The notes under the pieces were generated by a model. The model worked only from the letters and a program-made list of their open reading frames with translations. It was not told the DNA's origin and did no database searches. A program made the translations under genes and the position numbers. From Opisthocomus hoazin (lineage: Eukaryota > Chordata > Aves > Opisthocomiformes > Opisthocomidae): a stretch of 64,000 nucleotides of DNA. The DNA lies in NCBI RefSeq assembly GCF_030867145.1, contig NC_134443.1:744001-808000 (forward strand), read 5' to 3'. This document shows positions 22,528 to 32,559 of the stretch, one piece after another. The number at the start of each line of letters is the position of its first letter. Within the stretch, counting starts at the first letter, position 1.

Positions 22528-24651
22528 ATCCCCATCTTCTTCTTTTTCTTTGGTGGGGTGTTGTCCTGCGCACAGGTCTCTTGCGCCTTGTGGGTGCTGG
22601 CGGGTGCGGGGCGCTTGGTCTGCTTGCTGCCCACTTCTCGCGATCTGGGTACCACCGCCAGGAGACAGCGGCCGGCGACAGCGTCCCGGGGGTTGAAAGC
22701 CCACGGGGCTGCCTGCGCTGTGCCTCGTCCATGGGTGGGGCCGGGGAGGGTGGGTGAGGCTGGGGGAGAGCCGGGGGGCTGTGCACGGGACTGAGCAGCG
22801 GGAATTGCAGAGGGCTCAGCACAGGACTGTGCAGAAGACTATACAGGGGATCCTGCTGGGGGGTCTCCACAGGACTGTCCTCTGAAGTGTCCTCTGAAGC
22901 TTCTGGAGAACTCTCCGGAGAGCTCTGCCTGGAAGTCTGCGAGGGTCCCAGTGGCAGCCAGGTGGGGAGGTCTGCCGCCAGCCCGCCTTGCTTGTCCTTG
23001 GGGTCCTGCTCGGGGGAGTCCAGCACCCCCCAGAAGGGGTCAGCGTCCCCCAGCATCACCATGGCCAGGCGGTCCTCGAGCCCTTCGCCATCCACCCCGT
23101 ACGCCAAGAAGTGAGGGACTTGGTTGCAGGGATCGAGGCTGTCGGGGATGTGGCAGAAGGTGTTTTCATCATCCACCACCATCATCTCTGCCACTTGCTG
23201 CTTGTTGCAGCCGCCATCTGCCCTGTGGTGCAAAAGGTGGGAGAGCTCGTTGAGGGAGGCAGTCGAGCTGGGGATGTCGAGGACATGGGGGACGGTGTGT
23301 CCTCGCCTCTCCCCAGCCGCGCTGCCACTGCTCGCTGCTTGGGGCAGCTTCCCTCCATCACATACTCAGAGAGGTCAGGGAGCTCGTCACGGGTGTCGGC
23401 AGTCGAGCTGGGGACACTGGCCATCAAGGTGGTGTCCTCGCTGTCCCCTAGCCATGCCAAGGCCTCTGGCTCCTCAGAGCAGCCGCCGTCCTCCAGGCAC
23501 TCCGATAAAGTGCTGGCGAGGCTGTTGGGGAAGTCAAGGACATGAGGGACGGTGTCCTTGCTGTCCCCCAGCCCCGCCACCAGCACTCGCTCCTTGGGGC
23601 AGCTGCCCTCTGCCACGTACATGGAGAAGTCGGGGACCAAGCTGAGGACGGCTGTCAAGTCGTCGCCATCGCAGATGGTGTCCTCGCTGTCCCCCAGCCC
23701 TGCCACGGCTGCTCGCTCCTTGGGGCAGCTGCCCTCTGTCATGTACTCGGAGAGGCTGGGGAGCTCGTGGTGGAAGGCGGTCAAGCTGGGGCTGTCTGGG
23801 ACATCCGGGACTGTGGCCTCACCATCTGCAGTATCGAGCCAGGCGAGCATCTGCTTCAGGGTGGTGTCCTCTGCCTGCTCACGAAAGGCCTCGCCAAAGG
23901 CAGCTGGCCCCTGCTCAGGAGGGTCCACGGGCTTGGCTGGGGCCACCGTGGTGGTCAGCGCTGCTGAAGAAGCAAGGAAAGCCAAGGCAACCGCCATGCA
24001 ATGCGAGCTTTGCTCAGTTTGGACGCCCACCTGGGGGCTCTGCCAGTCCCCAAAACTCACCTTTGGGCTTAGTAGTCGTTGCAGGCTGGTGGGGGCTGGC
24101 GGCGAGGTCGCTGTCGTTGATGGCCGCCCCATCCTTGTTTGAGGCCTGCGCCGGGTTCTGGGTGCTGCCGGGCAGGGTGTGGAGCAGAGGGGGGCCCTGC
24201 AGCCAATGCTGAGCATTCGGGCGGTGGGGTGTCAGGGGTGCGGGGCGAGCAGGGGCGTGCAGAGGACCAGAGCCCTTTGGGCAGAGGGGCTCCCACGGGA
24301 GCACGGCCCCCTGCCCCAGCCCCATCGGCCTGTGGGGCACCAGCGTCCCCGTCCCCAGCTGCTGTCCCCAGCCGTGGGCAGGGGCACCGGGAGCAGGCAT
24401 GGTGGGGAGCTGCAGCACGGTGGGGAGCTGCAGCAGCTGCCCCGCAGCCCCCGGGGGCCCTGGCACCCCATGGCAGACGCTGGCCTGCGCCGGCTGGTAG
24501 GGGATGGGGTGGAGCTGGGCAGGCTTAGCAGACACCGGCAGCCCCGGAGCAGAGGGCAGCACGAAGACAGTGAGCGGTGGCGGCATGGCCGGAGCGGTGA
24601 AGCTCACAGTGGGCACCTGCGATGGCATCGGCAGCCGGAGAGGGAACTTCT
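22528..24651 (-). CDS. Unrecognised proline-rich protein with acidic EGSCPKE modules
   Basis: Exon 24651-24061 follows an acceptor (ttctcccaacag) and encodes a Pro/Leu-rich stretch (KFPLRLPMPSQVPTVSFTAP). A donor gtgagt at 24060 joins in phase to an exon from 23963 (cttcttcag). That exon holds about five 38-46-residue modules with LSEYMTEGSCPKERAAVAGL-type cores and GDSEDT ends. After an apparent 2-base frame shift near 23,308 the reading continues as a diverged module, a Ser/Glu then Pro-rich section, and a basic end that is open in two frames (TRRKRPVRRTTPHQRKRRR, or THKAQETCAQDNTPPKKKKK then MGMC-stop at 22,528). Upstream sequence (LVEWSPWGRNLFALNKAHC, near 24.8 kb) may be another exon. 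Not recognised; a Pro-rich start and basic tail recall NUT-family proteins only loosely. It may be a pseudogene if the shift is real. Confidence 0.45.
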
Positions 24652-24884
24652 CTGTTGGGAGAAGCGAAGAAGGGAGATGTTGGCAGGCAGAGCCATCCGG
24701 GGGATGACCTGGAGGGCAGGAGCACCAGCAGCAGCAGTGCCTGCTGCTGTACCTGCCGGCCTTGTGTGTCACAGTGGGCTTTGTTGAGGGCAAACAGGTT
24801 CCGTCCCCATGGCGACCATTCCACCAGCACCTGCTTCAGCCAGCCTTGCGAGCGTTGGATTTTTCCTACCACAACAACGTCCCA

Positions 24885-25000
24885 TCTCAATGATTTCCTA
24901 TCCTGCTGACGGTTTCCTGTGCTGCATAATGATTTTCCATCCCCAGTGATGAGTTCCCATCCCAACGATGGTTTCCCATCCCCAGGATGATTTTTCACAG
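24885..25000. repeat. Minisatellite, unit about 20 bp
   Basis: Five or six degenerate units of the type cccatcccaacgatggttt, cccatccccaggatgattt, tccatccccagtgatgagtt. Confidence 0.7.
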
Positions 25001-26460
25001 AGAAAAAGCAGAGAGAGAGAGAAACATGGCACAAAACACGGGCAGAGACATAGACACAGAGGTTAAGCTATGACCAAAATTTCCCTTTTATGCAAATGTG
25101 GTGAATTAGTCACTTTTCTCACTCGTTGGCATCTATCATCGGACAATGGCTGAACCTGGTGAAATCTACCCTGAGAGGCGTCCCAGCGCAGGGGGAGATG
25201 CTGGGTCACAGCCCGCTGTGATCCCGGAGACCTCCTGGAGAGGGTCCTGTTTTGGATCGCCATTTCTAGGACAGCAAGATGATTGGCTTTGGTCAGTGTT
25301 TTCTTCCTTTTTGGCGACAACCTGTGTGAGGCGATTCTGGAATCTTAGAAGCAACCGTACAATTCCAGTCCTTCCCAGGCTGTACAGCTGTGGCATCTAG
25401 CAGATGGGGCTACGATCCAGGCCTCAGGAGTTCCAGGTGTGGTTAGGGACTGCCTGATCGTCCCAAATCACAGCTCTTACAACAAGAGAAGTGCCAGGTC
25501 CTCCCATCTGACGGCTTTTGTAACCACGAGAAGAAAAGTGCCGGGACACTGAAGGGAGCCGGAGCCCTGCAAGGCCGGGGCACGATCTTGACAGGAGCTG
25601 CTGGGGTGCAGGGCAAGCAGCTGCAGCCGGCTTGTACGGGAAGCCAGGCTTCCACTGAGGCCGTGGTGGCCAGTGTCTTCTTCATGCGCTGCTGGGGAAG
25701 CATGGGAAAGGCAGAGCATCCTTAGAGCACCAAGCATAAGGCCGGGTGCCCCACGGGTGCCAGGAGCAGGGCGTTCAGCACTGTGCACGTGCCGAGCTTC
25801 AGTCTGGGTCTGGTTGCCAGAGTGCAGGGCAAGAGGGAACTCCTTGAGCCGAGAAGATCCCGGGCAGGGAGTGGGAGAGAAGAAACAGCGTGGGACAACT
25901 CTGCTGGGGATGCTGAGATGCCCTGAGTGCTGCAGGGGGATTTCTGATTACTAGAGGAGCGCGATCCTCCCTGCGTGGCATCTTTGCTGGCTCTCGGTCA
26001 CCCTGTCACTGGCTTTTTGGGGCCGTGGCTGGTGGGACCTGTAGGGCACGTTATGAACATTCCCTTCCCTAAATGTTTAATCCAGCAGTCTTTCTGGTCT
26101 GAAAGTGCATTGACTTGGTTTGTCGACATCGATCTCGCTGATGAGTTCACATGACACACTGTAATGAGATGAGGTAGCGGAGTCTTCCTGGACACTTTGG
26201 TATTGTTCGCGCTGAAGGAAACCAGTGGAAAGGACAGCCCGGCCCTGGAAAGAAAGGCTTTGCTTCTGGGGAGTTGAGGGCTGTCCACAAAGGCTAAAGG
26301 ATACCCTGGGTTAACCAAGAGAACGCCATCAGCCTGGCCCCTCTGCCGTGTCTTTGAAAGCCTCCCAGCACCATCTGGCATCACAGACCAGTAACTCTAG
26401 CAGGACTGACTCCGGGGATATCTGGATCAATGGAGAAGCAGCGAGAAGGCTGCAAAACTC
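25000..26460. other. Intergenic, no gene seen
   Basis: Short open frames only. No family match on either strand. Confidence 0.4.
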
Positions 26461-26467
26461 AAGCTGC

Positions 26468-26550
26468 TTTGCCAGGTTTGACTAGAATTAGTAATGGGTG
26501 GTGTGGGTGGTAGTGATTAGTGGAGTCGGTTTGTACCTGAACGACTGAAG
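26468..26550 (+). repeat. Segment repeated at 21,388-21,470
   Basis: See the partner at 21,388-21,470; same orientation, gtttgactagaattagtaat core. Confidence 0.7.
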
Positions 26551-26720
26551 CGTGGAAGAACCCTTTGGAAAGCCACAGTCTGGGTGCCCCGTTGGGGTGG
26601 GACACGGTCTTTCCCTGAGACTGCCCCTGGACCCTCCTCTCAAATTGTCCCTCCCCCCATGAACAAATGAAGGGTGCAGAGCAGGAGTGTGTGAGTGATG
26701 GGGGGCTTAACAGGAGCGTG

Positions 26721-27108
26721 TGTTTTGGTTTCGGCTGCCGCCGGCAACAAAAGCACCACGCGGCTGCCCCTCCCCCCGCTGCGGTGCAGAGGAGAATGGA
26801 AAGAGGCAGAAAACTGGTGGGTCGGGATAAGGGCAGTTTAACAGAACAGCAAACAGAGGGAACAGGAACAACACCGATACAGATAAGGAGAAAACACGAC
26901 ACAAACTCGCACAACAGACCCTCTCTCCCGGCCAGGACCGGCGCCGCCCCGCCCCCCCCCCCCCCCCCCCCCCGGAACCCAGCATGACGTCACAGGGTAT
27001 GGAACACCGGGCTCTGTTTGGCCAGGGGGGGTCAGCCCCCACCCCCCCGGCTGTGCCCCTTCCTGGAGTCCGGTGAAAATTAACCCTGTCCTGGCCAAAC
27101 CCAGGACA
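26721..27108 (+). mobile_element. Solo LTR with 5-bp target-site duplication
   Basis: Starts TGTTTTGG and ends CCAGGACA, flanked by gcgtg on the left (26,716-26,720) and gcgtg on the right (27,109-27,113). A 5-bp duplication is what ERVL-type (class III) and some other bird elements leave. Contains the agaaaactggtgggtcggga block shared with 13.2 and 35.8 kb and a run of about 24 C at 26,950. No internal region; a solo LTR fossil formed by LTR-LTR recombination. Age not estimated, but both duplication copies are still identical. Confidence 0.85.
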
Positions 27109-27296
27109 GCGTGGCATCTGGCAGAGGGCTTTCAAGCAGCAGCAGGGGCGGCGTGACCCGAGGGGAGCCCCAATCCTTTGACAGCGTTTGTTGGAGGGGA
27201 GCAGACATCAGTTCGTCCAGTTCTGGGGGACATTTTTAGGGAGTTTTGTGTGTATTGCTTACACAAATGGCTGCCTGGAGGACAGGATTCTTTTTT

Positions 27297-27420
27297 CTAC
27301 TGGAAACGAGGGTAGAAGTATTCGAGGAAGTCTTTGAGTTTCCTGATGAGTTTCTTCTCTCTCTTACTTGCGCGACTGTCACTGTCAAAGTGGAGCACAG
27401 AGAAATCGAGCTCGTAAAGT
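27297..27420 (-). other. Exon-like frame with acceptor and stop
   Basis: After ttgcctgtttccttcag the frame reads TLYELDFSVLHFDSDSRASK, REKKLIRKLKDFLEYFYPRF, then Q and TAG. Charged and helical, and bounded like a terminal coding exon. Family not recognised. It could belong to the same relic gene as the USP42-like exons upstream. Confidence 0.35.
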
Positions 27421-27889
27421 CTGAAGGAAACAGGCAAGGTAGAAAACAGGTTGTGGCCCTTGATGCATGTGTGAAACTCTCAGTTCTCATTTCAAGGACC
27501 GAGAAACTCAAAAAACATGGAGAGGGAATCTGCGTGCTGCAGCCCGAGTTTGTCAGCCACCTTCTGCTTTTCCTTAGTCAAACGTGCCAAGATGTTATAT
27601 ACTCCTGAAACTCATCTATTGCATATTTGCTTAGGTTTATCTCTTTCATAACTATCGCCTTTTTATTTTTGCCTTTCAAGACTTTTTCTTACCTTTAATT
27701 TTTTGAGCTTTTTGATGCATACAAGATGAGAAAGAAAGCCAATACAAAAGGGAGCTGTCTACTGTATTGACCAGTCAAGTTAATTTCCAGTCACCTGACA
27801 GGGCTTCTGATATGCAACACATCAAATTAAAAACATACCAAATCAGGTTTCTTTCTATTGTATGTTATTGATTTTTTTTTCCTGACCTT

Positions 27890-28115
27890 GTGCTGAACAA
27901 TGATGTTGGGATGTGCATTATCAGCTTTTGTTATAATACTTTCAGAAACTTTTTCTTTGGTAGAAATGGTTTCAGAATCTGGTGGAGTAAAAAGATTCGC
28001 GACCTCAGAGCTAAAAGTTGGGAAGAAACTTCCCTGGATTCTTCATCAGCAAACAGCGCTTCCATCACTGTAGTTTCCAGAAGGGCATAATTCTCAGAAG
28101 ATTTCTGTCCAATCT
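27890..28115 (-). other. Coding-like stretch after an acceptor, two frames
   Basis: From an acceptor (tttatttccag) the minus strand reads IGQKSSENYALLETTVMEAL FADEESREVSSQLL, and a second frame continues SSEVANLFTPPDSETISTKE then KVSESIITKADNAHPNIIVQ. The content is more protein-like than expected for AT-rich DNA, but no family was recognised and the change of frame suggests a relic. Confidence 0.3.
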
Positions 28116-28273
28116 GGAAATAAATTATAATCTGACCTCAGAAGATTTAAGGCACAGAGTTAACTCTTCAAACAGTTTTTATGAAAACCAAGGACATCAT
28201 AGATTTTCATTTACAATAGTAAATAAAGAAATAACAGGGGCTAGAGAACATTTAAAAGTTGAATTGTGTGTGC

Positions 28274-28654
28274 TTAGTTGGTGCTTCCATTCAAGCAAGC
28301 GTTCTGCAAAGCATCCACAGTGAAGTGTAAGAAGTCATGTGCATCCTCCCGACAGCTAAAATTGAAACATTTTCCTATTCCTAATAAATAACAAGGTTAT
28401 TATATTTATCTCAAATAACATGAAAGAAAGCTCATGTTTCTAAAACCTCTCTTCTTTAAAGTATCAAAATCATTTACATGCATCAAATAATTCTTTGAAA
28501 AATTAAAAAATACCAAGACATAAAACCACCTGAAATTACTTACCTTTAGGGGCATTGATAACAGATGTAGGTCTGGTGGCATTGTGAGAGCAACACAGGA
28601 CCTGATTAACGTGAGTTTCCATCGAGCACATCATACAAAAGCCTTCTTCAGGAC
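28274..28654 (-). pseudogene. USP42-like ubiquitin-specific protease relic, two exons
   Basis: Exon 28654-28544 has AG and GT borders and reads EEGFCMMCSMETHVNQVL then PTSVINAPK, matching the GFCMMCTMQAHI and VIN region of the USP42/USP36 catalytic domain. Exon from 28355 (attttag) reads [26 protein letters not shown] and then an in-frame TAA (28276-28274); USP42 has [20 protein letters not shown] there. Phases of the two pieces do not fit each other, and the part with the catalytic Cys and His boxes was not found. This looks like a decayed copy of a deubiquitinase gene. It lies in an AT-rich island unlike its GC-rich surroundings. Confidence 0.75.
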
Positions 28655-28659
28655 CTGAG

Positions 28660-29530
28660 GAGTGGAAGAAGAAAGCATCTCAGTCTAGTCAAGTATACAT
28701 TGCTACAAAAAAAACCTAAAATAATAATCTTTAAGTTATAGCACAAGGTCCACTCTCCATGATACATTCTCTTCTCCTAAGGTGTCAATATCCAGAGAGT
28801 TCTGCAACACTTTATTACGCAGAACGGTATAGAATAAAAACATCAGTTAAGTATGTAATAAAGTGCATATTGTGATGAGACATCAAAGTAACTATTGCAA
28901 TGTCATTTTTTTGGCAGTCTGGCAGGAATGTGAACTCCACAAACTGCAGAATAGATGAGGACACAATACTGACATTGATGATACAGCATGAAAAGAGAAT
29001 GCGTGTAATTTTCAGCACACTGCTGTTAGGTGAGGCTACGTGACACAGAGCTAAGAATCCTCTGGGAGAAAGGCAAAGTTAAAGGAATGTATGTATTCCT
29101 ATTTCTGCCCTCCTTTTTTTGACAGGATTCTTAACCGAAATCATTTTTATATATGGTAAGAAAACACCGTTAAATTTCTAGGAATAAATACCAAGACACC
29201 AGACTGGGAAGCCTACAGGTGCCTTTGTGAAAATACACATATATGGATACGAAAAGAGGTTCCTAGGCTTAAATAAATTGAAGTATAAAAATGCAATTCA
29301 AAGCACACAAATTCAAGGGTTTAAAAAATGCCAAATTTTATTTAGGATAAAATCAGCCTAAATTTTCATACAGTCCCATACAAATTTCTCTTTGAGTTCA
29401 TAGAAGATCAGCTTGTAGTGCTTTCTAGGGTGGTTTGGGGTTGGTTTTTTTATGGGTCAACAGGGAACATCTCATTTATCGCAGTATTAGCATATTACAG
29501 TATGTAGGCTGTGAAGACTAACAATATATG
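28660..29530. other. AT-rich intergenic, no gene seen
   Basis: Continuation of the AT-rich island; no coding or repeat signal recognised. Confidence 0.4.
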
Positions 29531-29534
29531 ACAC

Positions 29535-29695
29535 CAACATTCAGAGCAGGGCCACAAAAATCAGAGGGCTGGAACCCCTCTGCTGTGAGGAGAGGCTGGA
29601 AGAGCTGGGGCTGGAGCACAGAAGGCTGCGGGGAGACCTTAGAGCAGCTGCCAGTGCCTGGAGGGGCTGCAAGAAAGCATATATGAGGCCTGTGC
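29535..29695 (+). mobile_element. CR1 LINE fragment
   Basis: ggctggaacccctctgctgt, gaggagaggctggaagagct and ggctgcggggagacct are conserved CR1 words just downstream of the reverse transcriptase. Both ends are missing. Confidence 0.85.
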
Positions 29696-29699
29696 TGCT

Positions 29700-30050
29700 T
29701 GAAGCCTGTACTACTACAAACTGATCGAGTCCATATTCAGAGTGTCTCGGTTGCTCACAATATGTCCCTGTTTCTCCAGAAACCCTACAAGCAAGATCAA
29801 CTGTTTTGAGATATTAGGTTAGTGAGATTGCATCACTGCTAAACGGATGATGCACAGGTGGTGACATAATCCTGAAGTCCGACAACTATGGTGGAACTAA
29901 GCCTGTATGTTAATAACACATGAATGTTTTATCTACCTTGTCTTTCCTCGAAATGGGTTTTAAAAATAATGTAATTGTGGTGTGCTAGACATGTTCTGAA
30001 ATAGCCAACAGCAGAAAAACAGCTGAAAGGGCTCCCTAGCCCTGGTCCCT
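29700..30050. other. AT-rich spacer, no gene seen
   Basis: No coding or repeat signal recognised. Confidence 0.4.
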
Positions 30051-31200
30051 CAACTTAGCTTTCAGAGGGCTGGGAGACTGAATCCATCCTCAACGAAAAA
30101 AAAGCACATTGGCTAACTGGGATTTTCGTGCAGTCACCAGGTTCCTCTTCATCATCTGCAACGAAAAAAAAACAAAAGACAAAACAGTGTTGGCAGTCAG
30201 CATCACACCGGTCAATGCCACCTCCTTCCACTACACCCAACTCCTCAAAAGCACCATGGCATTCCACCCACCTGCTCTGCACCGACTCCAAAGTCAGACG
30301 CTGCAGCTGCCATCACTTGGAGCACCTGAGATTCCAAGGGACACCAGATCACTATTGCACCTGAGAAATCACTAGCCCCATGCTCCTCCCTGCTACTGCC
30401 CCAGCTCACCTCAAATGCTCATCCAATTCCAGCCCGCACAGCACCTGCAAAACCAAAGGTAAATGCTTAACTGAGTTGCCATCTAATACTTTGCTATTAG
30501 TCACGGACGTGGCCAACAACTGCCTCACCTCCTCAGACCGCTCATCAGCATGTGGCCTTGCCCCTCTGAGGCTGCGTGCGACACCTGAAAAAAACAAAGC
30601 AAAAGGCACATGCTGTGAGATACTGCCCAAAACCGTAGCCTGCCCACACCGATTCCCATCTCCGGCTCCTTTACGTTAGCCACTTGCCTGCCCTGCCTCT
30701 GCCATTTACAGGTTGCCACACTGATACTCGGGTACCACCTGTAAAACACAGACAGCAAGGGATGCTGATAACTTCACCAACAACACAACACCTGAAAAAT
30801 AACTGCTACTTCAGCCCACTAGTCATTGCTCACCCTGTCTGAGTCACCTCCGGTGCCGATACCCTGCTTCGCTCATTGCTTCGCACCTTCAAAATAAAAA
30901 TAAACCAAAGCCTATAAGCTAGTTGTACAGCCACCAGTCGCATCTTCCCTCTAACACCGCACACCAACCCACCTTCTTACAGTGCTCTGCTCTCCTCTCC
31001 TCTGTCACAATTGGCTCGTCCCTCTTCATCTGCACAAGCAAAATCAAACAAGTCACCCAAATGCTGAGCAGTGGCTTAACAAATCCAGAGGTCTTGTTTC
31101 CATTTAGGAATACCCTCCAGAGTCCAACTACAGCCTGACACTTTAAAAAAAAAAAAAAAACCCAAAACTTTAAACTCCACATACACAACCTTAACACCTT
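30050..31200 (-). repeat. Array of pyrimidine-tract/CAGGTG cassettes, possible micro-exon gene
   Basis: On the minus strand a T-rich tract ending CAG, mostly followed by GTG, recurs. CACCTG (plus strand) lies at 30,323, 30,358, 30,442, 30,582, 30,736 and 30,789, and a variant CACCTTC at 30,884. Further T-tract-AG sites without GTG are at about 30,167, 31,036 and 31,140. Several are followed by 24-57 base open stretches and a GT, e.g. MKRDEPIVTEERRAEHCKK then gtgggt. Phases are not consistent throughout. It may be a gene with many tiny exons, or a degenerate tandem repeat whose unit mimics a 3' splice site. Confidence 0.4.
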
Positions 31201-31649
31201 TGAGATTCAATCTGCTTTACTACTGCTGAACAGCCCCTCCCAGGCAGCTCCAATCATCTCCACAAAGCACTGTTGAAATGACTGTCCACGCAGCTTGCCA
31301 ACGGCTACTCAATTGGAGACGACTGTACAATCTTTGCCTGAACAGTCTAGGCATTTCAACATAGTAACCGTAGACTCCTGTGAACTCCTGGCTCTACAAC
31401 CCCGGGCAGAGCAGCTCCAAGACAAACACACATATGGAGACCAACAGTGCACAGAAAACTACAAGCAAGGTGACTCAAAGATGACAGAGAAATCTCAACA
31501 AGAAGAATGACTCCCGGACTGAAGACTCTGCAGGGCTGCAGCGGTGAGGCAAGGAGGCTCTATGGCAACCCCAAAGAGAGTCAAATGTAATGGCCTCGTT
31601 ACAAGAAGTCGAGGTAGACAATATCCACAGCTCTCCCCTCATCTATTCA
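31200..31649. other. Intergenic, no gene seen
   Basis: No coding or repeat signal recognised. Confidence 0.4.
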
Positions 31650-31885
31650 GCCAGTCATGCCATCATAGAAGGCTATCAGACTGGTCAAGTATGATTTCCC
31701 CTTGGTGAATCCATATAGACTACTCCTGATAACCTTCTTTTCCTCCACTTGCTTAGAGATGACATCCAGAATGAGCCTTGCCATCATCTTTCCCGGGGTG
31801 GAGGTGAGGCTGACCGGCCTGTAGTTCCCTGGGTCCTCCTTCTTGCCCTTTTTGAAGACTGGAGTGACACTGACTTTCCTCCAGA
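31650..31885 (-). mobile_element. CR1 LINE fragment, reverse transcriptase part
   Basis: The minus strand reads [20 protein letters not shown] and later YGFTKGKSYLTSLIAFYDG, the diagnostic CR1 reverse-transcriptase words. Only this part of ORF2 remains, with substitutions; both ends are missing. Confidence 0.9.
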
Positions 31886-32040
31886 TACGAAACAGAAACT
31901 GTTTGAAATTTATTATTCTAATAAGAAAACAAAAGGACCACTCTGGAGCACATGATGGCTTCGGAAAACGTTCTGATAGAACAAGAGGCATCATCACAGG
32001 GATTACAGACGTCCTTGAAAACAACAGACAATGCGTTTCC
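31886..32040. repeat. Unclassified repeat, copy 1 (copy 2 at 42,516-42,650)
   Basis: ctctggagcacatgatggct, tcggaaaacgttctgataga and catcatcacagggattacag align with about 80 percent identity to 42,555-42,650. The match extends back through an acagaaac and aaacaa block. Family unknown; no coding signal. Confidence 0.6.
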
Positions 32041-32059
32041 GTCAAAAGAGGATGACGGA

Positions 32060-32463
32060 GCGTGGTTTCGTGTAGTGAAGTGAGAAAACTGACCAGGACT
32101 GCCAACATTGCGAGCCGGGTGGGTAAAAGGTCATTCCGGCACGGGGAGATCGCGACCACCGACCCACAGACCACCTGCCCGAGTAACACCACCTACTGAA
32201 AAGAGAAGAACAGAAGAGGACGACTGAGCCTGCGCAATCATTTACATGTGAAGCGAGCAAATTTGCACCAATCATCAAAGAGAATAATAATGAACATGGA
32301 TAAATAAAATAAATATACATATTTTTGGTCTATATAAACCACATGAAAAAGGCATTGGGTGTGCCCGTTCGGTGGAGTCATCCCCTGTGCCTCCGGCGCT
32401 GCAATGAAGAACGCCTGCCTGGCTATCAGGTGTCATGAGGTTTTATCCCCGGATTTTCAGTGA
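32060..32463 (+). mobile_element. LTR of an endogenous retrovirus, single copy
   Basis: Contains ctgcgcaatcatttacatgt, a TATATAAA box at 32,331 and the block gggtgtgcccgttcggtgga followed by cggcgctgcaatgaag, which parallels the end of the LTR at 10.9-11.5 kb and is typical of avian class II (ERVK-like) LTRs. Ends near tttatccccggattttca. Left limit approximate. Lies between two CR1 fragments. A fossil LTR without internal genes. Confidence 0.7.
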
Positions 32464-32465
32464 CA

Positions 32466-32535
32466 ATCTCGCCGGGCACAGCAGTGAGGCTGACGGGCCC
32501 GTAGATCCCCGGGTCTTCCTCTTTTCCCCTGTCAG
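32466..32535 (-). mobile_element. CR1 LINE fragment
   Basis: The minus strand reads GKEEDPGIYGPVSLTAVPGE, the same reverse-transcriptase segment as in the CR1 copy at 31.65-31.88 kb, so it is a second insertion and not the other half of that one. Confidence 0.8.
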
Positions 32536-32559
32536 AAAGGGCTGCGGCTGCCCCGACCC

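Noticed and set aside
22528-24651. Assignment of the unknown gene to the NUT family
   Set aside because: Only general features agree (Pro-rich head, basic tail). The conserved NUT motifs are absent, so no symbol was given.
28018-28323. 101-codon plus-strand open frame
   Set aside because: Runs antisense across the USP42-like relic; composition is that of AT-rich DNA.
30050-31200. CRISPR-like array
   Set aside because: No constant repeat and no constant spacer length; eukaryotic context.
31650-32535. One CR1 element split by the LTR
   Set aside because: Both CR1 pieces cover the same part of the reverse transcriptase, so they are two copies.
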